64,000 bases of DNA, taken from Belliella calami (GTDB lineage: Bacteria > Bacteroidota > Bacteroidia > Cytophagales > Cyclobacteriaceae). Every line of letters begins with the position of its first letter. Position 1 is the first letter of the stretch. The translations under genes were made by a program, and so were the position numbers. This document shows positions 8,728-16,994 of this stretch, piece after piece. Location of the stretch: NCBI RefSeq assembly GCF_022549695.1, contig NZ_JAKZGS010000001.1, forward strand, positions 62,001 to 126,000. The letters are read 5' to 3'. Under the pieces are notes generated by a model that did not search any database, had not been told where the DNA came from, and saw only the letters and a list, made by a program, of their open reading frames with translations.

Positions 8728-10209
8728 ATGAAGAGAACTTATTTTACCATGTCATTGGCTTTGCTTTTGTCATCGACAAGCATTTTCGCCCAAAGCGACA
8801 AAAAAGCCATAGAAGCAAATTTTAACGAAAGAGAGGCTATTTCGCATTTCAGATACTTGGCATCTGATGAATTGATGGGGCGGGATCCCATTCGGCCAGA
8901 AATAGATGCTGCTGCTCGTTATATTGCTGAGCAATTTTGGAAATATGAAGCCAAGGAAATAGACGGAGCAAATGGCTATTATCAACACATTCCTTTCAGA
9001 CTATCTGGCCCTCCTACAAAGGGAGTTGCAATGATTGGAGATAGCACATTTACCCAAGGCGAGAACCTTCTGGTACTTGATGGCCCTGCCATTGATGGCG
9101 AATATGAGTTGATTGTGATTGGCTATGGCCTTGAGGCCGATTATGAAGGGAAAGATGTAAAAGGAAAGATTGTAGTAACCAATGTTGGGGCTCCGGATAG
9201 ATTAACTCCGAGCGACCTTTTTGCAGTTGGGAGAGAAAAAGTAGCTCTTGCCCAATCAAAAGGAGCAATTGCAGTACTTGAAATGTATAATATTCCTTCA
9301 CCTTGGAATTTTGCAGCCAGAACTCTCAACCGAACTCAATTGACAATAGACAATACAGGCGGGAAGGCAAGTATTCCTTACATCTGGATTAGCGATACAA
9401 AAAACCAATCAATCAATGCAATAGGTAATGGCACCATAAAAACTGCAAAATTAGAAGTAGCAGGCAAAATCAATCGGGATATTATCGGAAAAAATGTCGT
9501 AGCAGTAATAGAAGGTACTGATCCTACGCTAAAGAATGAATATGTGATGCTTTCTGCCCATTATGATCACATCGGTGTGGGAAGGCCAGATGCCAATGGT
9601 GATTCTATTTACAATGGTGCCCGAGACAATGCTGTAGGAACTGTGGCTGTCATCAATGCTGCAAAATACTTTGCTGAAAACCCTCCAAAGAGATCCATTC
9701 TTTTGTGTGCATGGACTGCAGAAGAAAAAGGGCTTTTGGGAAGTAGATACTTCGCAGACAATCCGTTGATTCCTTTGAATAAAATCATCTACAATTTCAA
9801 TATCGACAACGGTGGTTATAATGACACTTCTATCATTACAGTAATTGGTCTTGGAAGAACTTCTGCCGATCCTTTGATCTCCAAAGCAGTAAGTGAATTT
9901 GGTCTGGAAGCCATAGCTGATCCAGCTCCAGAACAAGGATTATATGATAGGTCTGACAATGTAAACTTTGCGAGAAAAGGAATCCCTTCCCCTACTTTTA
10001 GTTTGGGTTTTACTGCATTTGACGAAGAGATCGGGAAATACTACCACCAACCTGGTGATCAAGTTGATAATTTTGACTTGGATTATGCGGTTAAATATTG
10101 GAAATCTTATATTCTTTCTGCTCTCTACATTGCAAACACCACTGAGAAGCCTGTATGGACATCTGGAGATAAGTATGAGGAAGTGGGCAAGGAGCTTTAT
10201 GGGAATTAG
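8728..10209 (+). CDS. Secreted M28-family zinc aminopeptidase
   Basis: This 493-residue exported peptidase has a signal peptide (MKRTYFTMSLALLLSSTSIFAQ). Residues about 95-240 resemble a PA-type insert, and the M28 catalytic domain follows. The di-zinc site is visible as SAHYDHIG (H278, D280), D300 in GARDNAVG, E332/E333 in WTAEEKGLLG, and later D and H residues (FNIDNGG, KYYHQPGD). The family removes N-terminal amino acids from peptides in the periplasm or outside the cell. It is a monocistronic unit closed by a strong hairpin terminator at 10305-10337. Confidence 0.9.
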   Translation: MKRTYFTMSLALLLSSTSIFAQSDKKAIEANFNEREAISHFRYLASDELMGRDPIRPEIDAAARYIAEQFWKYEAKEIDGANGYYQHIPFRLSGPPTKGVAMIGDSTFTQGENLLVLDGPAIDGEYELIVIGYGLEADYEGKDVKGKIVVTNVGAPDRLTPSDLFAVGREKVALAQSKGAIAVLEMYNIPSPWNFAARTLNRTQLTIDNTGGKASIPYIWISDTKNQSINAIGNGTIKTAKLEVAGKINRDIIGKNVVAVIEGTDPTLKNEYVMLSAHYDHIGVGRPDANGDSIYNGARDNAVGTVAVINAAKYFAENPPKRSILLCAWTAEEKGLLGSRYFADNPLIPLNKIIYNFNIDNGGYNDTSIITVIGLGRTSADPLISKAVSEFGLEAIADPAPEQGLYDRSDNVNFARKGIPSPTFSLGFTAFDEEIGKYYHQPGDQVDNFDLDYAVKYWKSYILSALYIANTTEKPVWTSGDKYEEVGKELYGN

Positions 10210-10304
10210 GGAGCAAAATTGGAAAATTGTAATATTAGAAAATTTAAGAAATATATTTTCTTATACACCAATAAACAGTTTATTAAAGTGAAATTCTGTT
10301 AGAG

Positions 10305-10337
10305 ATCGGTAGGGATTATGAACCTACCGATTTCTTT
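10305..10337 (+). terminator. Rho-independent terminator after the M28 peptidase
   Basis: A perfect 9-bp stem, ATCGGTAGG/CCTACCGAT, with a 9-nt loop is followed by TTCTTTTT, 95 nt after the peptidase stop. Confidence 0.85.
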
Positions 10338-10454
10338 TTGAAGTTTGCAAATAAGATAATGACAGCAGCAATGAAAAACATCAAAAGGCTATAAATTCCT
10401 ATTTGGATTGTCGTAAAATCACAATTTCCCAATACAAAACCAAGCTTTAGAAAA

Positions 10455-10913
10455 ATGAGTACAGAAGCATTTGACCAAAGAGTGATTGAATTCAAAAAGT
10501 ATATTGATGAGAAAGCTGCGGGATACAGAAAAAGGCAAATTCAACAATATGAAATTGAGATATTGAAAAGGCTTCCGGAAAAAATCGGAAAGGCTATTCC
10601 AGCATCAAATGGAGAATATTGGATGAGTCAGTTTGAAGTTATTGCTAAGAAACTTCCTGGGTCAACAGAAAACGGCACTCCTTATGTGAAGGCTAAAAAC
10701 AATCTTTTGAGAGAGTTAAACAAAAAATATAAGCTCCAAAGGAAAGGTCAATGGACAACCATCATGATGCCTGTTTTTATGAGTGCAATTGGAATTCCGA
10801 TTGGAATGAGCACGGAAAACTTGGGATTATGGCTACCAATGGGTATGGTAATTGGGATAGTTATAGGGATTTCTATAGATAAAAGCGCAGAAAAAAAGGG
10901 ACTTGTACTATAA
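10455..10913 (+). CDS. Hypothetical membrane protein
   Basis: The 152-residue protein has a charged, probably helical N-terminal part (residues 1-95, rich in K/E, e.g. RVIEFKKYIDEKAAGYRKRQ) and two C-terminal hydrophobic segments (about 103-118 and 125-142) separated by STENLGLW, ending in a charged tail SIDKSAEKKG. It has no signal peptide. I do not recognise the family. The second hydrophobic pair is glycine-rich (IGIPIG, GMVIGIVIGI). It stands alone between a terminator and a convergent gene. Confidence 0.6.
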   Translation: MSTEAFDQRVIEFKKYIDEKAAGYRKRQIQQYEIEILKRLPEKIGKAIPASNGEYWMSQFEVIAKKLPGSTENGTPYVKAKNNLLRELNKKYKLQRKGQWTTIMMPVFMSAIGIPIGMSTENLGLWLPMGMVIGIVIGISIDKSAEKKGLVL

Positions 10914-10975
10914 AAGAGCATAGTTAATGGTTATCAGTTATTAACTGCTTCAAACAAACCGGTTTTTAAAAAAAA

Positions 10976-11536
10976 TCACTTAATTCCCTGATCCGGATAT
11001 TTTCCTGTCACGGTCCTGCCAAATGCTTTCAACTCCTCAACCTGTTCATCCATATTTCCATTTGGATATATGATGGTTCCGATTCCAGCTTCCTTCTTTT
11101 TATAATCCAAATAACCAATCACCACTGGAACATCTGCTCCAAGGGCAATGTGATAAAACCCAGATTTCCATCGAGGAGCATAGCTTCTTGTTCCTTCTGG
11201 AGTCACCATGATCACTAACTCATCCTCAGTTTTCAGCATATTGATCATTGCTTCTGTATAGGTCTGCTTTCTACCTCCCGGAATTCTCTTTCTATCTATC
11301 GCAATACCACCAAGAGCTTTGATAAACCATCCCAATGGGCCAACCATTACTTCTTTTTTGATTGTAAACTTTACCGGTACATCCATTAAATAAAAGGCCG
11401 CCCTTGCATAAAGCAAATCCCAATTACTCGTATGGGGTATTGCAATCAAAACCGCCTTCTTTAGATCTTTGGGCCAAACGGAAACAAATTTCCAACCTGT
11501 TATCCAAAAAACAATTTTTGATAAAAATTTCATCAT
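10976..11536 (-). CDS. 1-acyl-sn-glycerol-3-phosphate acyltransferase-like protein (PlsC family)
   Basis: The 186-residue protein shows the glycerolipid acyltransferase signature HTSNWD (H35, D40, the HX4D catalytic pair) and the EGTR phosphate-binding block in VTPEGTRSYAPRWKSG (114-117). The family transfers acyl groups to lysophospholipids at the inner membrane. It is short, lacking a long N-terminal membrane segment. It lies 5 nt after the patatin gene, which itself overlaps the MBL gene, so deacylation and reacylation functions are probably co-expressed. The exact acceptor lipid cannot be read from the sequence. Confidence 0.85.
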   Translation of the reverse strand: MMKFLSKIVFWITGWKFVSVWPKDLKKAVLIAIPHTSNWDLLYARAAFYLMDVPVKFTIKKEVMVGPLGWFIKALGGIAIDRKRIPGGRKQTYTEAMINMLKTEDELVIMVTPEGTRSYAPRWKSGFYHIALGADVPVVIGYLDYKKKEAGIGTIIYPNGNMDEQVEELKAFGRTVTGKYPDQGIK

Positions 11537-11541
11537 CTCAC

Positions 11542-12336
11542 TTACAGTTTTACAGTAGATTGTCCCAAATCTTTCAATTCTTGGTGCGAATTTATGAATT
11601 CTGTCGCATACTGGTACCCAGCATCAAAAATTTCTCTCGCTTTTTTGATATCAAAAACTCCATACTTAGCCAATCCTTTTGGTTCAATAAAAAAATCACA
11701 TTTCGATTTTCTACTATAGACATTGTAATTCATTGACATGATAATTGTCCGTTCGATCAGATTTTTGATATTCTTGATATTATGCTCCACAGGTAAATGA
11801 TTACAGTTTACCCCAATTACAACATCACAAACACCTTCATGTGGCTCCACAGGAAGATTATTCAACACTCCCCCATCCACATAAAAATTGCCTTCAATTT
11901 CGATTGGGTCAAACATTCCCGGTATGCACGAAGATGCCATGATGGGCTCAATCAGATTACCTTCTGAAAAATAAGCTACCTTACCTCTCTTGATATCTGT
12001 CGCTGCTACAATAAGTGGTGTTTTTAAAGAAGAAAAATTATTGACAGGCAAATACATTTCATATAGTTGCAATACACTTCCCATTTTAAGAATCCCAGTC
12101 CAACTAATGGCTGGCCTCATAAATTTAAAGTAATTTGTCTTCACAATGATATCCATGATCTCTTCAGGATCATATCCACTACAATACATAGCACCAACTA
12201 TGGCACCAGCACTGCTGCCACTAACTTGCGTGGGGAATATCCCATTTTCATTAAGCGCTTTGAGTACTCCTAAATGTGCAATACCTCTAACTCCACCGCC
12301 AGAAAAGGCTATTCCAATTTTTTTGTCAGATTTCAT
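11542..12336 (-). CDS. Patatin-like phospholipase (RssA type)
   Basis: The 264-residue protein has the complete patatin catalytic set: oxyanion hole GGGVRG (13-18), nucleophile elbow GSSAG with Ser42, and the catalytic Asp154 in the DGG motif (FYVDGGVLNN). Patatin enzymes hydrolyse acyl chains from phospholipids or other lipids. No signal peptide is seen, which agrees with the cytoplasmic RssA/YlbK group. The start overlaps the end of the upstream MBL gene by 11 nt, and the acyltransferase follows after 5 nt. Confidence 0.88.
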   Translation of the reverse strand: MKSDKKIGIAFSGGGVRGIAHLGVLKALNENGIFPTQVSGSSAGAIVGAMYCSGYDPEEIMDIIVKTNYFKFMRPAISWTGILKMGSVLQLYEMYLPVNNFSSLKTPLIVAATDIKRGKVAYFSEGNLIEPIMASSCIPGMFDPIEIEGNFYVDGGVLNNLPVEPHEGVCDVVIGVNCNHLPVEHNIKNIKNLIERTIIMSMNYNVYSRKSKCDFFIEPKGLAKYGVFDIKKAREIFDAGYQYATEFINSHQELKDLGQSTVKL

Positions 12337-13171
12337 TGAGTGAAAATGTTTGATCTAAGCGAACACCCTTGTCCGTCATTTTAACGGTACAACATTCATT
12401 TATTGGATCATGTTCCAAGAATATGATGTATTCGTTAGTAGCGGCCTCTTCTAAGAACTTTTTCTTTTCATCTAAGGTCAATAATGGTCTTGTATCATAC
12501 CCCATGACATAAGGAAGTGGAATATGACCTACAGAAGGGAGAAGATCGGCTGCAAATACAATAGTCTTGCCTTTGTAACTGATTTTGGGAATCATTTGCT
12601 TATCTGTATGTCCATCTGCTGTAAAATATTCAAACCCTTCAAAAAGCTCTTTTTTTGACAAATCCATAAATTCCAATTGACCACTTTCCTGCATGGGAAG
12701 AATGTTTTCTTTCAAGAATGAAGCCTTTTCTCTTGAGTTCGGCTCTGTTGCCCATTGCCAGTGGTCAGCATTTGTCCAATATTTTGCATTGGGAAATACT
12801 GTCTGAAGCTTTTCTTTATTTCCATCTACATAAGAAACCCCTCCTCCACAATGATCAAAATGAAGATGAGTCAAAAAGTTATCTGTAACATCTTTGAAAT
12901 CAACCCCAACCTTGTGCAAAGAAGATTGAAGAGAATCATTGCCATGGAGGTAGTAATGTGAGAAAAATTTGGCATCCTGTTTTTCACCAATACCATTGTC
13001 AATCAAAACCAACCTTCCCTGGTCTTCTACCAACAAACACCTCATTGCCCATGTACAAAGGTTATTTTCATCAGAAGGGTTTGTTCTTGACCAAAGCGAC
13101 TTTGGTACTACTCCAAACATAGCACCACCATCCAATTTAAAAAAACCTGTATTGATAACCTGAAGATTCAT
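12326..13171 (-). CDS. MBL-fold metallohydrolase
   Basis: The zinc motif HLHFDHCGG (H102, H104, D106, H107 counted from the chosen start) and later His/Asp ligands (TADGHTDKQM, FAADLLPS, EHDP) place this in the metallo-beta-lactamase superfamily, nearest in look to lactonase/AttM-like or general hydrolases. I start at the ATG at 13171 (MNLQVINTGFFKLDGG), because the strand starting the fold begins there; the ORF extends 11 codons further up to 13204. It is the first gene of a three-gene unit with patatin and acyltransferase. The substrate is not predictable. Confidence 0.8.
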   Translation of the reverse strand: MNLQVINTGFFKLDGGAMFGVVPKSLWSRTNPSDENNLCTWAMRCLLVEDQGRLVLIDNGIGEKQDAKFFSHYYLHGNDSLQSSLHKVGVDFKDVTDNFLTHLHFDHCGGGVSYVDGNKEKLQTVFPNAKYWTNADHWQWATEPNSREKASFLKENILPMQESGQLEFMDLSKKELFEGFEYFTADGHTDKQMIPKISYKGKTIVFAADLLPSVGHIPLPYVMGYDTRPLLTLDEKKKFLEEAATNEYIIFLEHDPINECCTVKMTDKGVRLDQTFSLNEI

Positions 13172-13210
13172 AAAGCCATGATTTAATTTTATGGTATTTA
13201 CCAAAGAAAA

Positions 13211-13272
13211 ATTCCCGCAAAATGAAAGCTCAAAGTCAATAACCTAACTTGATCCATACATTTTACGGGAAT
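13211..13272 (-). terminator. Probable terminator of accA
   Basis: ATTCCCGCAAAAT (13211-13223) pairs with ATTTTACGGGAAT (13260-13272) with one mismatch. Read on the minus strand it is followed by TTTTTCTTT, and it sits directly downstream of the accA stop. The long loop lowers confidence. Confidence 0.6.
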
Positions 13273-13281
13273 GAATATTTT

Positions 13282-14229
13282 TTATTCTACTACCACACCC
13301 ATTGCACAGAATTTATCGATTCTTTGATCAATTCTCTTTTCGGGTTTGATTTTATCCAATTCTTTCAAAGCATCCAAAATTGTAGCTTTTATAGTTTGAG
13401 ACATCTTCTTCATATCTTTATGTGCACCTCCCAAAGGTTCCTCGATAATTCCATCTATCAAACCATTGGATTTCATATCATTAGCAGTAAGCTTTAATGC
13501 TTCCGCAGCTTGCTCTTTGTAATCCCAACTTCTCCATAGAATAGAAGAGCAAGATTCTGGAGAAATAACTGAATACCAAGTATTTTCCAACATCATTACT
13601 TTATCGCCAATGGCAATTCCCAAAGCACCTCCAGACGCACCTTCACCGATAATGATACATATCACAGGAACTTTCAGCATGAACATCTCTTTGAGATTTC
13701 TGGCGATAGCTTCACCTTGTCCTCTTTCTTCAGCTTCTATCCCAGGAAATGCACCAGGTGTATCTATCAAAGTAACGATTGGCTTTCCGAATTTTTCTGC
13801 CATTTTCATTAAGCGGAGCGCCTTTCTATATCCCTCTGGGTTAGCCATTCCAAAATTTCTTTCTTGGCGCTGTTTGGTATTTCTACCTTTTTGTTGCCCA
13901 ATGAACATCACAGATCTTCCATCCAAATCTCCTAAACCACCAATCATGGCTTTATCATCTTTTACTGAGCGATCACCATGCAATTCGATAAAATCGTTGG
14001 TCATTTCGTAAATATAATCCAAAGCATAAGGCCGATCTGCATGTCTAGATAGTTGTACTCTTTGCCATCTAGTCAAATTTTGAAATGTTTCTTTTTTCAA
14101 AGCTTGTATCTTTTCTTCCAAAGACTGAATATCTGAGGATAAATCTATATTTCTACCCTTAGCCAAGTCTTTCATTTCTTGCAACTTAAGCTCCAAATCA
14201 ACAATTGGCTTTTCGAATTCTAATACCAT
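13282..14229 (-). CDS. accA: Acetyl-CoA carboxylase carboxyltransferase subunit alpha
   Basis: This is the alpha half of the carboxyltransferase that moves CO2 from biotin to acetyl-CoA in the first step of fatty-acid synthesis. The order of blocks is standard: N-terminal coiled helix ([16 protein letters not shown]), [53 protein letters not shown] and [15 protein letters not shown], ending near [17 protein letters not shown]. The length of 315 aa fits the family. I use the ATG at 14229 (MVLEFEKPI) over the longer frame to 14253. The lipid-remodelling operon follows on the same strand after a hairpin. Confidence 0.96.
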   Translation of the reverse strand: MVLEFEKPIVDLELKLQEMKDLAKGRNIDLSSDIQSLEEKIQALKKETFQNLTRWQRVQLSRHADRPYALDYIYEMTNDFIELHGDRSVKDDKAMIGGLGDLDGRSVMFIGQQKGRNTKQRQERNFGMANPEGYRKALRLMKMAEKFGKPIVTLIDTPGAFPGIEAEERGQGEAIARNLKEMFMLKVPVICIIIGEGASGGALGIAIGDKVMMLENTWYSVISPESCSSILWRSWDYKEQAAEALKLTANDMKSNGLIDGIIEEPLGGAHKDMKKMSQTIKATILDALKELDKIKPEKRIDQRIDKFCAMGVVVE

Positions 14230-14640
14230 AGTAAGCGTTTTTAACAAAGACAAAGATAAAAATAATATGACTAAGAAAAATATTTTTATCCAATGAACTG
14301 ATAATTAGAGATATAATTTTACAAGTAATCACTATGTAGAACAATTTATATATAAAGAGATTTAATAACTTGCAAATTGACAACAGTCCACTGATGACAG
14401 TCAACAGCGTTTCAAATCGTTCCTCCAAGATTCTATAGTCTAGGTACATTTGATAAAGAGGATAAGAAAATTTAAATTTTGAAATCTAAAAACTTTAAAA
14501 GGAATATATTCTAAGTTTTGATGAGGTAAAAAATATTAAAAGGTGTAAGACTAAGTAAAAGCACCAAGGTTACCCAATAAAATGTCTTAAAGATAAAAAT
14601 TATGTGTTTGAAAATTAGTAGGATAACCAAGTCACTTTGA
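14230..14640. other. A+T-rich intergenic region upstream of accA and the tRNA array
   Basis: No gene is supported here. The short frame at 14198-14449 is in the accA upstream region and has no family signature. A GATGACAGTCAACAGC stretch at about 14392 resembles a motif near 58433 (GATGACAGTCGACAGC), suggesting a dispersed short repeat. Confidence 0.5.
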
Positions 14641-14658
14641 TTTTTTTTATTTGATTTA

Positions 14659-14688
14659 TTGCAATGCATCTTCAAAGTATTACCTTTG
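14659..14688 (+). promoter_or_regulatory. Bacteroidetes-type promoter for the tRNA-Asp array
   Basis: TTG (14659-14661), a 19-nt spacer and TACCTTTG (14681-14688) match the known Bacteroidetes sigma-ABfr consensus TTG-N19-TAnnTTTG. The -7 box lies about 40 nt before the first tRNA-like unit, so it is expected to transcribe the whole array. Confidence 0.75.
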
Positions 14689-14728
14689 CATCACTTCAAA
14701 CGAGAAGGTGACAATTCAAAAACAAATA

Positions 14729-14796
14729 AGTGGTAGTTCAGCTGGTTAGAATGTCCCGACATGTCGGGAAAGTCGCTAGTTCGATTTTCACTTAAG
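14729..14796 (+). pseudogene. Degenerate tRNA-Asp-like unit 1
   Basis: It keeps the 5' half of tRNA-Asp (GTGGTAGTTCAGCTGGTTAG: part of the acceptor and the D arm). The anticodon stem-loop is replaced by the palindrome TCCCGACATGTCGGGA, and the T arm is changed to TCGCTAGTTCGATTTTCAC. There is no GTC anticodon and the T stem cannot pair. In this copy only, the 5' end TAAGTGG is fully complementary (one G-U) to TCACTTA at the 3' end. Confidence 0.7.
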
Positions 14797-14807
14797 AGAA
14801 AAAAAAA

Positions 14808-14877
14808 GGAGTGGTAGTTCAGCTGGTTAAAATGTCCCGACATGTCGGGAAGGTCGCTAGTTCGATTTTCACTTAAG
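14808..14877 (+). pseudogene. Degenerate tRNA-Asp-like unit 2
   Basis: Near-identical to unit 1, with a GGAGTGG 5' end and GTTAAAATG in place of GTTAGAATG. The palindrome TCCCGACATGTCGGGA is intact and the unit is followed by an A-rich spacer. Confidence 0.7.
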
Positions 14878-14886
14878 AAAAAAAAA

Positions 14887-14956
14887 GGAGTGGTAGTTCA
14901 GCTGGTTAGAATGTCCCGACATGTCGGGAAGGTCGCTAGTTCGATTTTCACTTAAG
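14887..14956 (+). pseudogene. Degenerate tRNA-Asp-like unit 3
   Basis: Same structure as unit 2: D arm kept, palindrome TCCCGACATGTCGGGA in place of the anticodon arm, damaged T arm, and end at CACTTAAG followed by an A run. Confidence 0.7.
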
Positions 14957-14967
14957 AGAAAAAAAAA

Positions 14968-15037
14968 GGAGTGGTAGTTCAGCTGGTTAGAATGCCCCGA
15001 CATGTCGGGAAAGTCGCTAGTTCGATTTTCACTTAAG
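14968..15037 (+). pseudogene. Degenerate tRNA-Asp-like unit 4
   Basis: Same structure; the palindrome begins CCCCGACATGTCGGGA here (one T-to-C change). Confidence 0.7.
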
Positions 15038-15050
15038 AGAAAAAAAAAAT

Positions 15051-15120
15051 GGAGTGGTAGTTCAGCTGGTTAGAATGTCCCGATATGTCGGGAAGGTCGC
15101 TAGTTCGATTTTCACTTAAG
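15051..15120 (+). pseudogene. Degenerate tRNA-Asp-like unit 5
   Basis: Same structure; the palindrome reads TCCCGATATGTCGGGA (C-to-T change in the centre, arms kept). It is followed by an A-rich spacer and then the first intact tRNA-Asp. Confidence 0.7.
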
Positions 15121-15131
15121 AAAAAAAAAAA

Positions 15132-15205
15132 GGAGTGGTAGTTCAGCTGGTTAGAATGCCTGCCTGTCACGCAGGAGGTCGCGGGTTCGAGTCCCGTCCA
15201 TTCCG
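15132..15205 (+). tRNA. tRNA-Asp (anticodon GTC), copy 1
   Basis: This is a 74-nt cloverleaf. The acceptor GGAGTGG pairs with CCATTCC (one G-U), followed by discriminator G. The D arm is GTTCAGCTGGTTAGAAT. The anticodon stem CCTGC/GCAGG has loop CTGTCAC, so the anticodon GTC is at 15166-15168. The T arm is GCGGGTTCGAGTCCCGT. CCA is not fully encoded. It sits in register with the roughly 80-bp degenerate array, so it and the degenerate units share an origin by tandem duplication. Confidence 0.97.
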
Positions 15206-15243
15206 CAAATTTGTTTATCATCAAATTAAAAAAAGATAATTAA

Positions 15244-15312
15244 GAGTGGTAGTTCAGCTAGTTAGAATGTCCCGACATGTCGGGAAGGTCGCTAGTTCGA
15301 TTTTCACTTAAG
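15244..15312 (+). pseudogene. Degenerate tRNA-Asp-like unit 6
   Basis: It lies between the two intact tRNAs. It has AGAGTGG at the 5' end, CAGCTAGTTAG in the D arm, palindrome TCCCGACATGTCGGGA, and the same altered T arm and CACTTAAG end as the upstream units. Confidence 0.7.
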
Positions 15313-15320
15313 AAAAAAAA

Positions 15321-15394
15321 GGAGTGGTAGTTCAGCTGGTTAGAATGCCTGCCTGTCACGCAGGAGGTCGCGGGTTCGAGTCCCGTCCATTCCG
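15321..15394 (+). tRNA. tRNA-Asp (anticodon GTC), copy 2
   Basis: Identical in sequence to copy 1 across all 74 nt, with acceptor GGAGTGG/CCATTCC, anticodon loop CTGTCAC and T arm GCGGGTTCGAGTCCCGT. It is followed after 3 nt by a hairpin terminator, so it is the last expressed gene of the array. Confidence 0.97.
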
Positions 15395-15397
15395 CAA

Positions 15398-15426
15398 AGT
15401 CCCAAGCAAAACTTGGGACTTTTTTT
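15398..15426 (+). terminator. Terminator of the tRNA-Asp array
   Basis: The 9-bp stem AGTCCCAAG/CTTGGGACT with loop CAAAA is followed by TTTTTT. The same hairpin sequence is repeated after the broken tRNA copy at 15735-15757. Confidence 0.9.
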
Positions 15427-15618
15427 ATTGTGGAATTCTAGTATTAATTTTTCAAATCCTTTTCAAATTAAAAGTTTTTAAAATGACCACTAAGGAAAAT
15501 TAGAGGTAAGGATTTAACAGCAAAACAGATCAAAAAAAATCATTTTCTGAAATATTATAACTAAAAAAAGCTAGTTCTGAAACCAGTAAAAAGATATTCC
15601 TTTTTCAATTAATATTAT

Positions 15619-15757
15619 TTGTTAGTTCAGCTGGTTACAATGCTTGTCCCGACACATCGGGAAGGTCACGGGCCTGTCTGTCTCAGGTAGATTCAAGTCC
15701 CGTCTCCCGAAATTCGGGAAAGGCTATTCCGCAAAGTCCCAAGCAAAACTTGGGACT
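15619..15757 (+). pseudogene. Broken tRNA-Asp copy with two inserted palindromes and its own terminator copy
   Basis: GTTAGTTCAGCTGGTTACAATG resembles the D arm of tRNA-Asp. TCCCGACACATCGGGA (15647-15662) lies in the anticodon region, remnants of the T arm (TTCAAGTCCCGT) follow, and TCCCGAAATTCGGGA (15705-15719) interrupts the stretch before the 3' acceptor strand (CTATTCCGCA). The flanking AGTCCCAAGCAAAACTTGGGACT hairpin is identical to the terminator of the intact tRNA. The copy arose with its terminator, then decayed and gained two palindromes. It cannot fold as a tRNA. Confidence 0.75.
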
Positions 15758-15900
15758 TATTTAAGGTATTTTTCTTTTCGAAAATTTAAATTCGAGCAAA
15801 CGTTACTTAACCAATCATTAAATGGGGTTATCAAATAAAAGATGAATGGTAAAGGAAATCAAACTAACTAATTTTTCAATATTTTAATTTTTCAGTTTTT

Positions 15901-16923
15901 TTATTCCTCCATTCCCGAAAGCTTTTTTTGCCAATTCCATGAATCCCTGAGACTATCTTCTAATGAATATTTTGCTTCCCAACCAAGAAGTTTATTGACT
16001 TTATCTGTGTTTGCCCAGACTTTTTCAATATCTCCAGCCCTTCTTGCCCCAATTTCATAATTCAAATTCTTTCCAGAAACTTTCTCAAATGCTTTGATCA
16101 CTTCCAAAACAGTATTTCCATTACCAGTACCAACATTGAAAATATCAATAAAATCATCTTGCTTTGAATCCAAATATTCTAAGGATTTGACATGGGCATC
16201 GGCCAAATCCAAAACGTGAATATAGTCTCTCACGCAACTTCCATCTTTGGTTTCATAATCACTCCCAAACACGGTGATTTTTTCTCTGATTCCTACTGCT
16301 GTTTGTGTGACAAATGGTATCAAATTAGCTGGAACTCCAATTGGCAACTCTCCTATTTCAGAACTTGGATGGGCACCAATTGGGTTGAAATACCTCAGAG
16401 CGATCACTTTGACTCCTGCTTTACTCTTGACATGATCGTGTAGGATATCCTCACAAATTTTCTTCGTATTACCGTAGGGACTTTCAGCCTCTTTTCTTGG
16501 TGTTGATTCTAGCACCGGCAACACATCTGGCTGTCCATAAACAGTGCATGACGAAGAAAAAACAATGTTTTTTACGTCATATTCCTTCATCACTTCCAAC
16601 AAGACCAATAGAGAACCTATGTTATTTGAGTAATATCTCAGAGGAATTTTGGTGCTCTCTCCTACTGCTTTGCTTGCTGCAAAGTGGATTACACCATCAA
16701 TTTTATTTTCCCTAAAAATTTTTTGAACTAGACTTTTATCATTACAATCGCCTTCATAAGTTTTTACTTCTTTACCAAGTATATTTTTCAAACCTACTAA
16801 CACACTTTTTTCAGAGTTAGAAAAATCATCTATGATAATTGGGGTATAACCTGATTCCTCCAAGGCTACTGCTGTATGTGATCCGATATACCCAGCTCCT
16901 CCTGTGATTAAAATATTCTTCAT
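15901..16923 (-). CDS. galE: UDP-glucose 4-epimerase
   Basis: The enzyme interconverts UDP-glucose and UDP-galactose (Leloir pathway and sugar-nucleotide supply). The 340-residue SDR protein has the NAD motif GGAGYIGSH near the N terminus, the substrate/catalytic block FSSSCTVYG and the YGNTKK catalytic Tyr-Lys pair (YxxxK), then ALRYFNPIGAHPSSEIGE, as in GalE. The length fits the family. It is transcribed after the large T9SS protein gene on the same strand with a 71-nt gap. Confidence 0.95.
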   Translation of the reverse strand: MKNILITGGAGYIGSHTAVALEESGYTPIIIDDFSNSEKSVLVGLKNILGKEVKTYEGDCNDKSLVQKIFRENKIDGVIHFAASKAVGESTKIPLRYYSNNIGSLLVLLEVMKEYDVKNIVFSSSCTVYGQPDVLPVLESTPRKEAESPYGNTKKICEDILHDHVKSKAGVKVIALRYFNPIGAHPSSEIGELPIGVPANLIPFVTQTAVGIREKITVFGSDYETKDGSCVRDYIHVLDLADAHVKSLEYLDSKQDDFIDIFNVGTGNGNTVLEVIKAFEKVSGKNLNYEIGARRAGDIEKVWANTDKVNKLLGWEAKYSLEDSLRDSWNWQKKLSGMEE

Positions 16924-16994
16924 TTTTAGTGTTTGGTTTAATGGTCTGCAAAATTAAAGATATAATCACAGAAGATTGTCATCAATTCATAAAA

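Noticed and set aside
14729-15312. Additional functional tRNA genes
   Set aside because: The degenerate units lack an anticodon and a T stem that can pair.
14729-15394. CRISPR-like array
   Set aside because: The repeated units are tRNA-derived and the spacers between them are only A runs.
15644-15838. 64-residue plus-strand protein
   Set aside because: The frame crosses the broken tRNA copy and its terminator.
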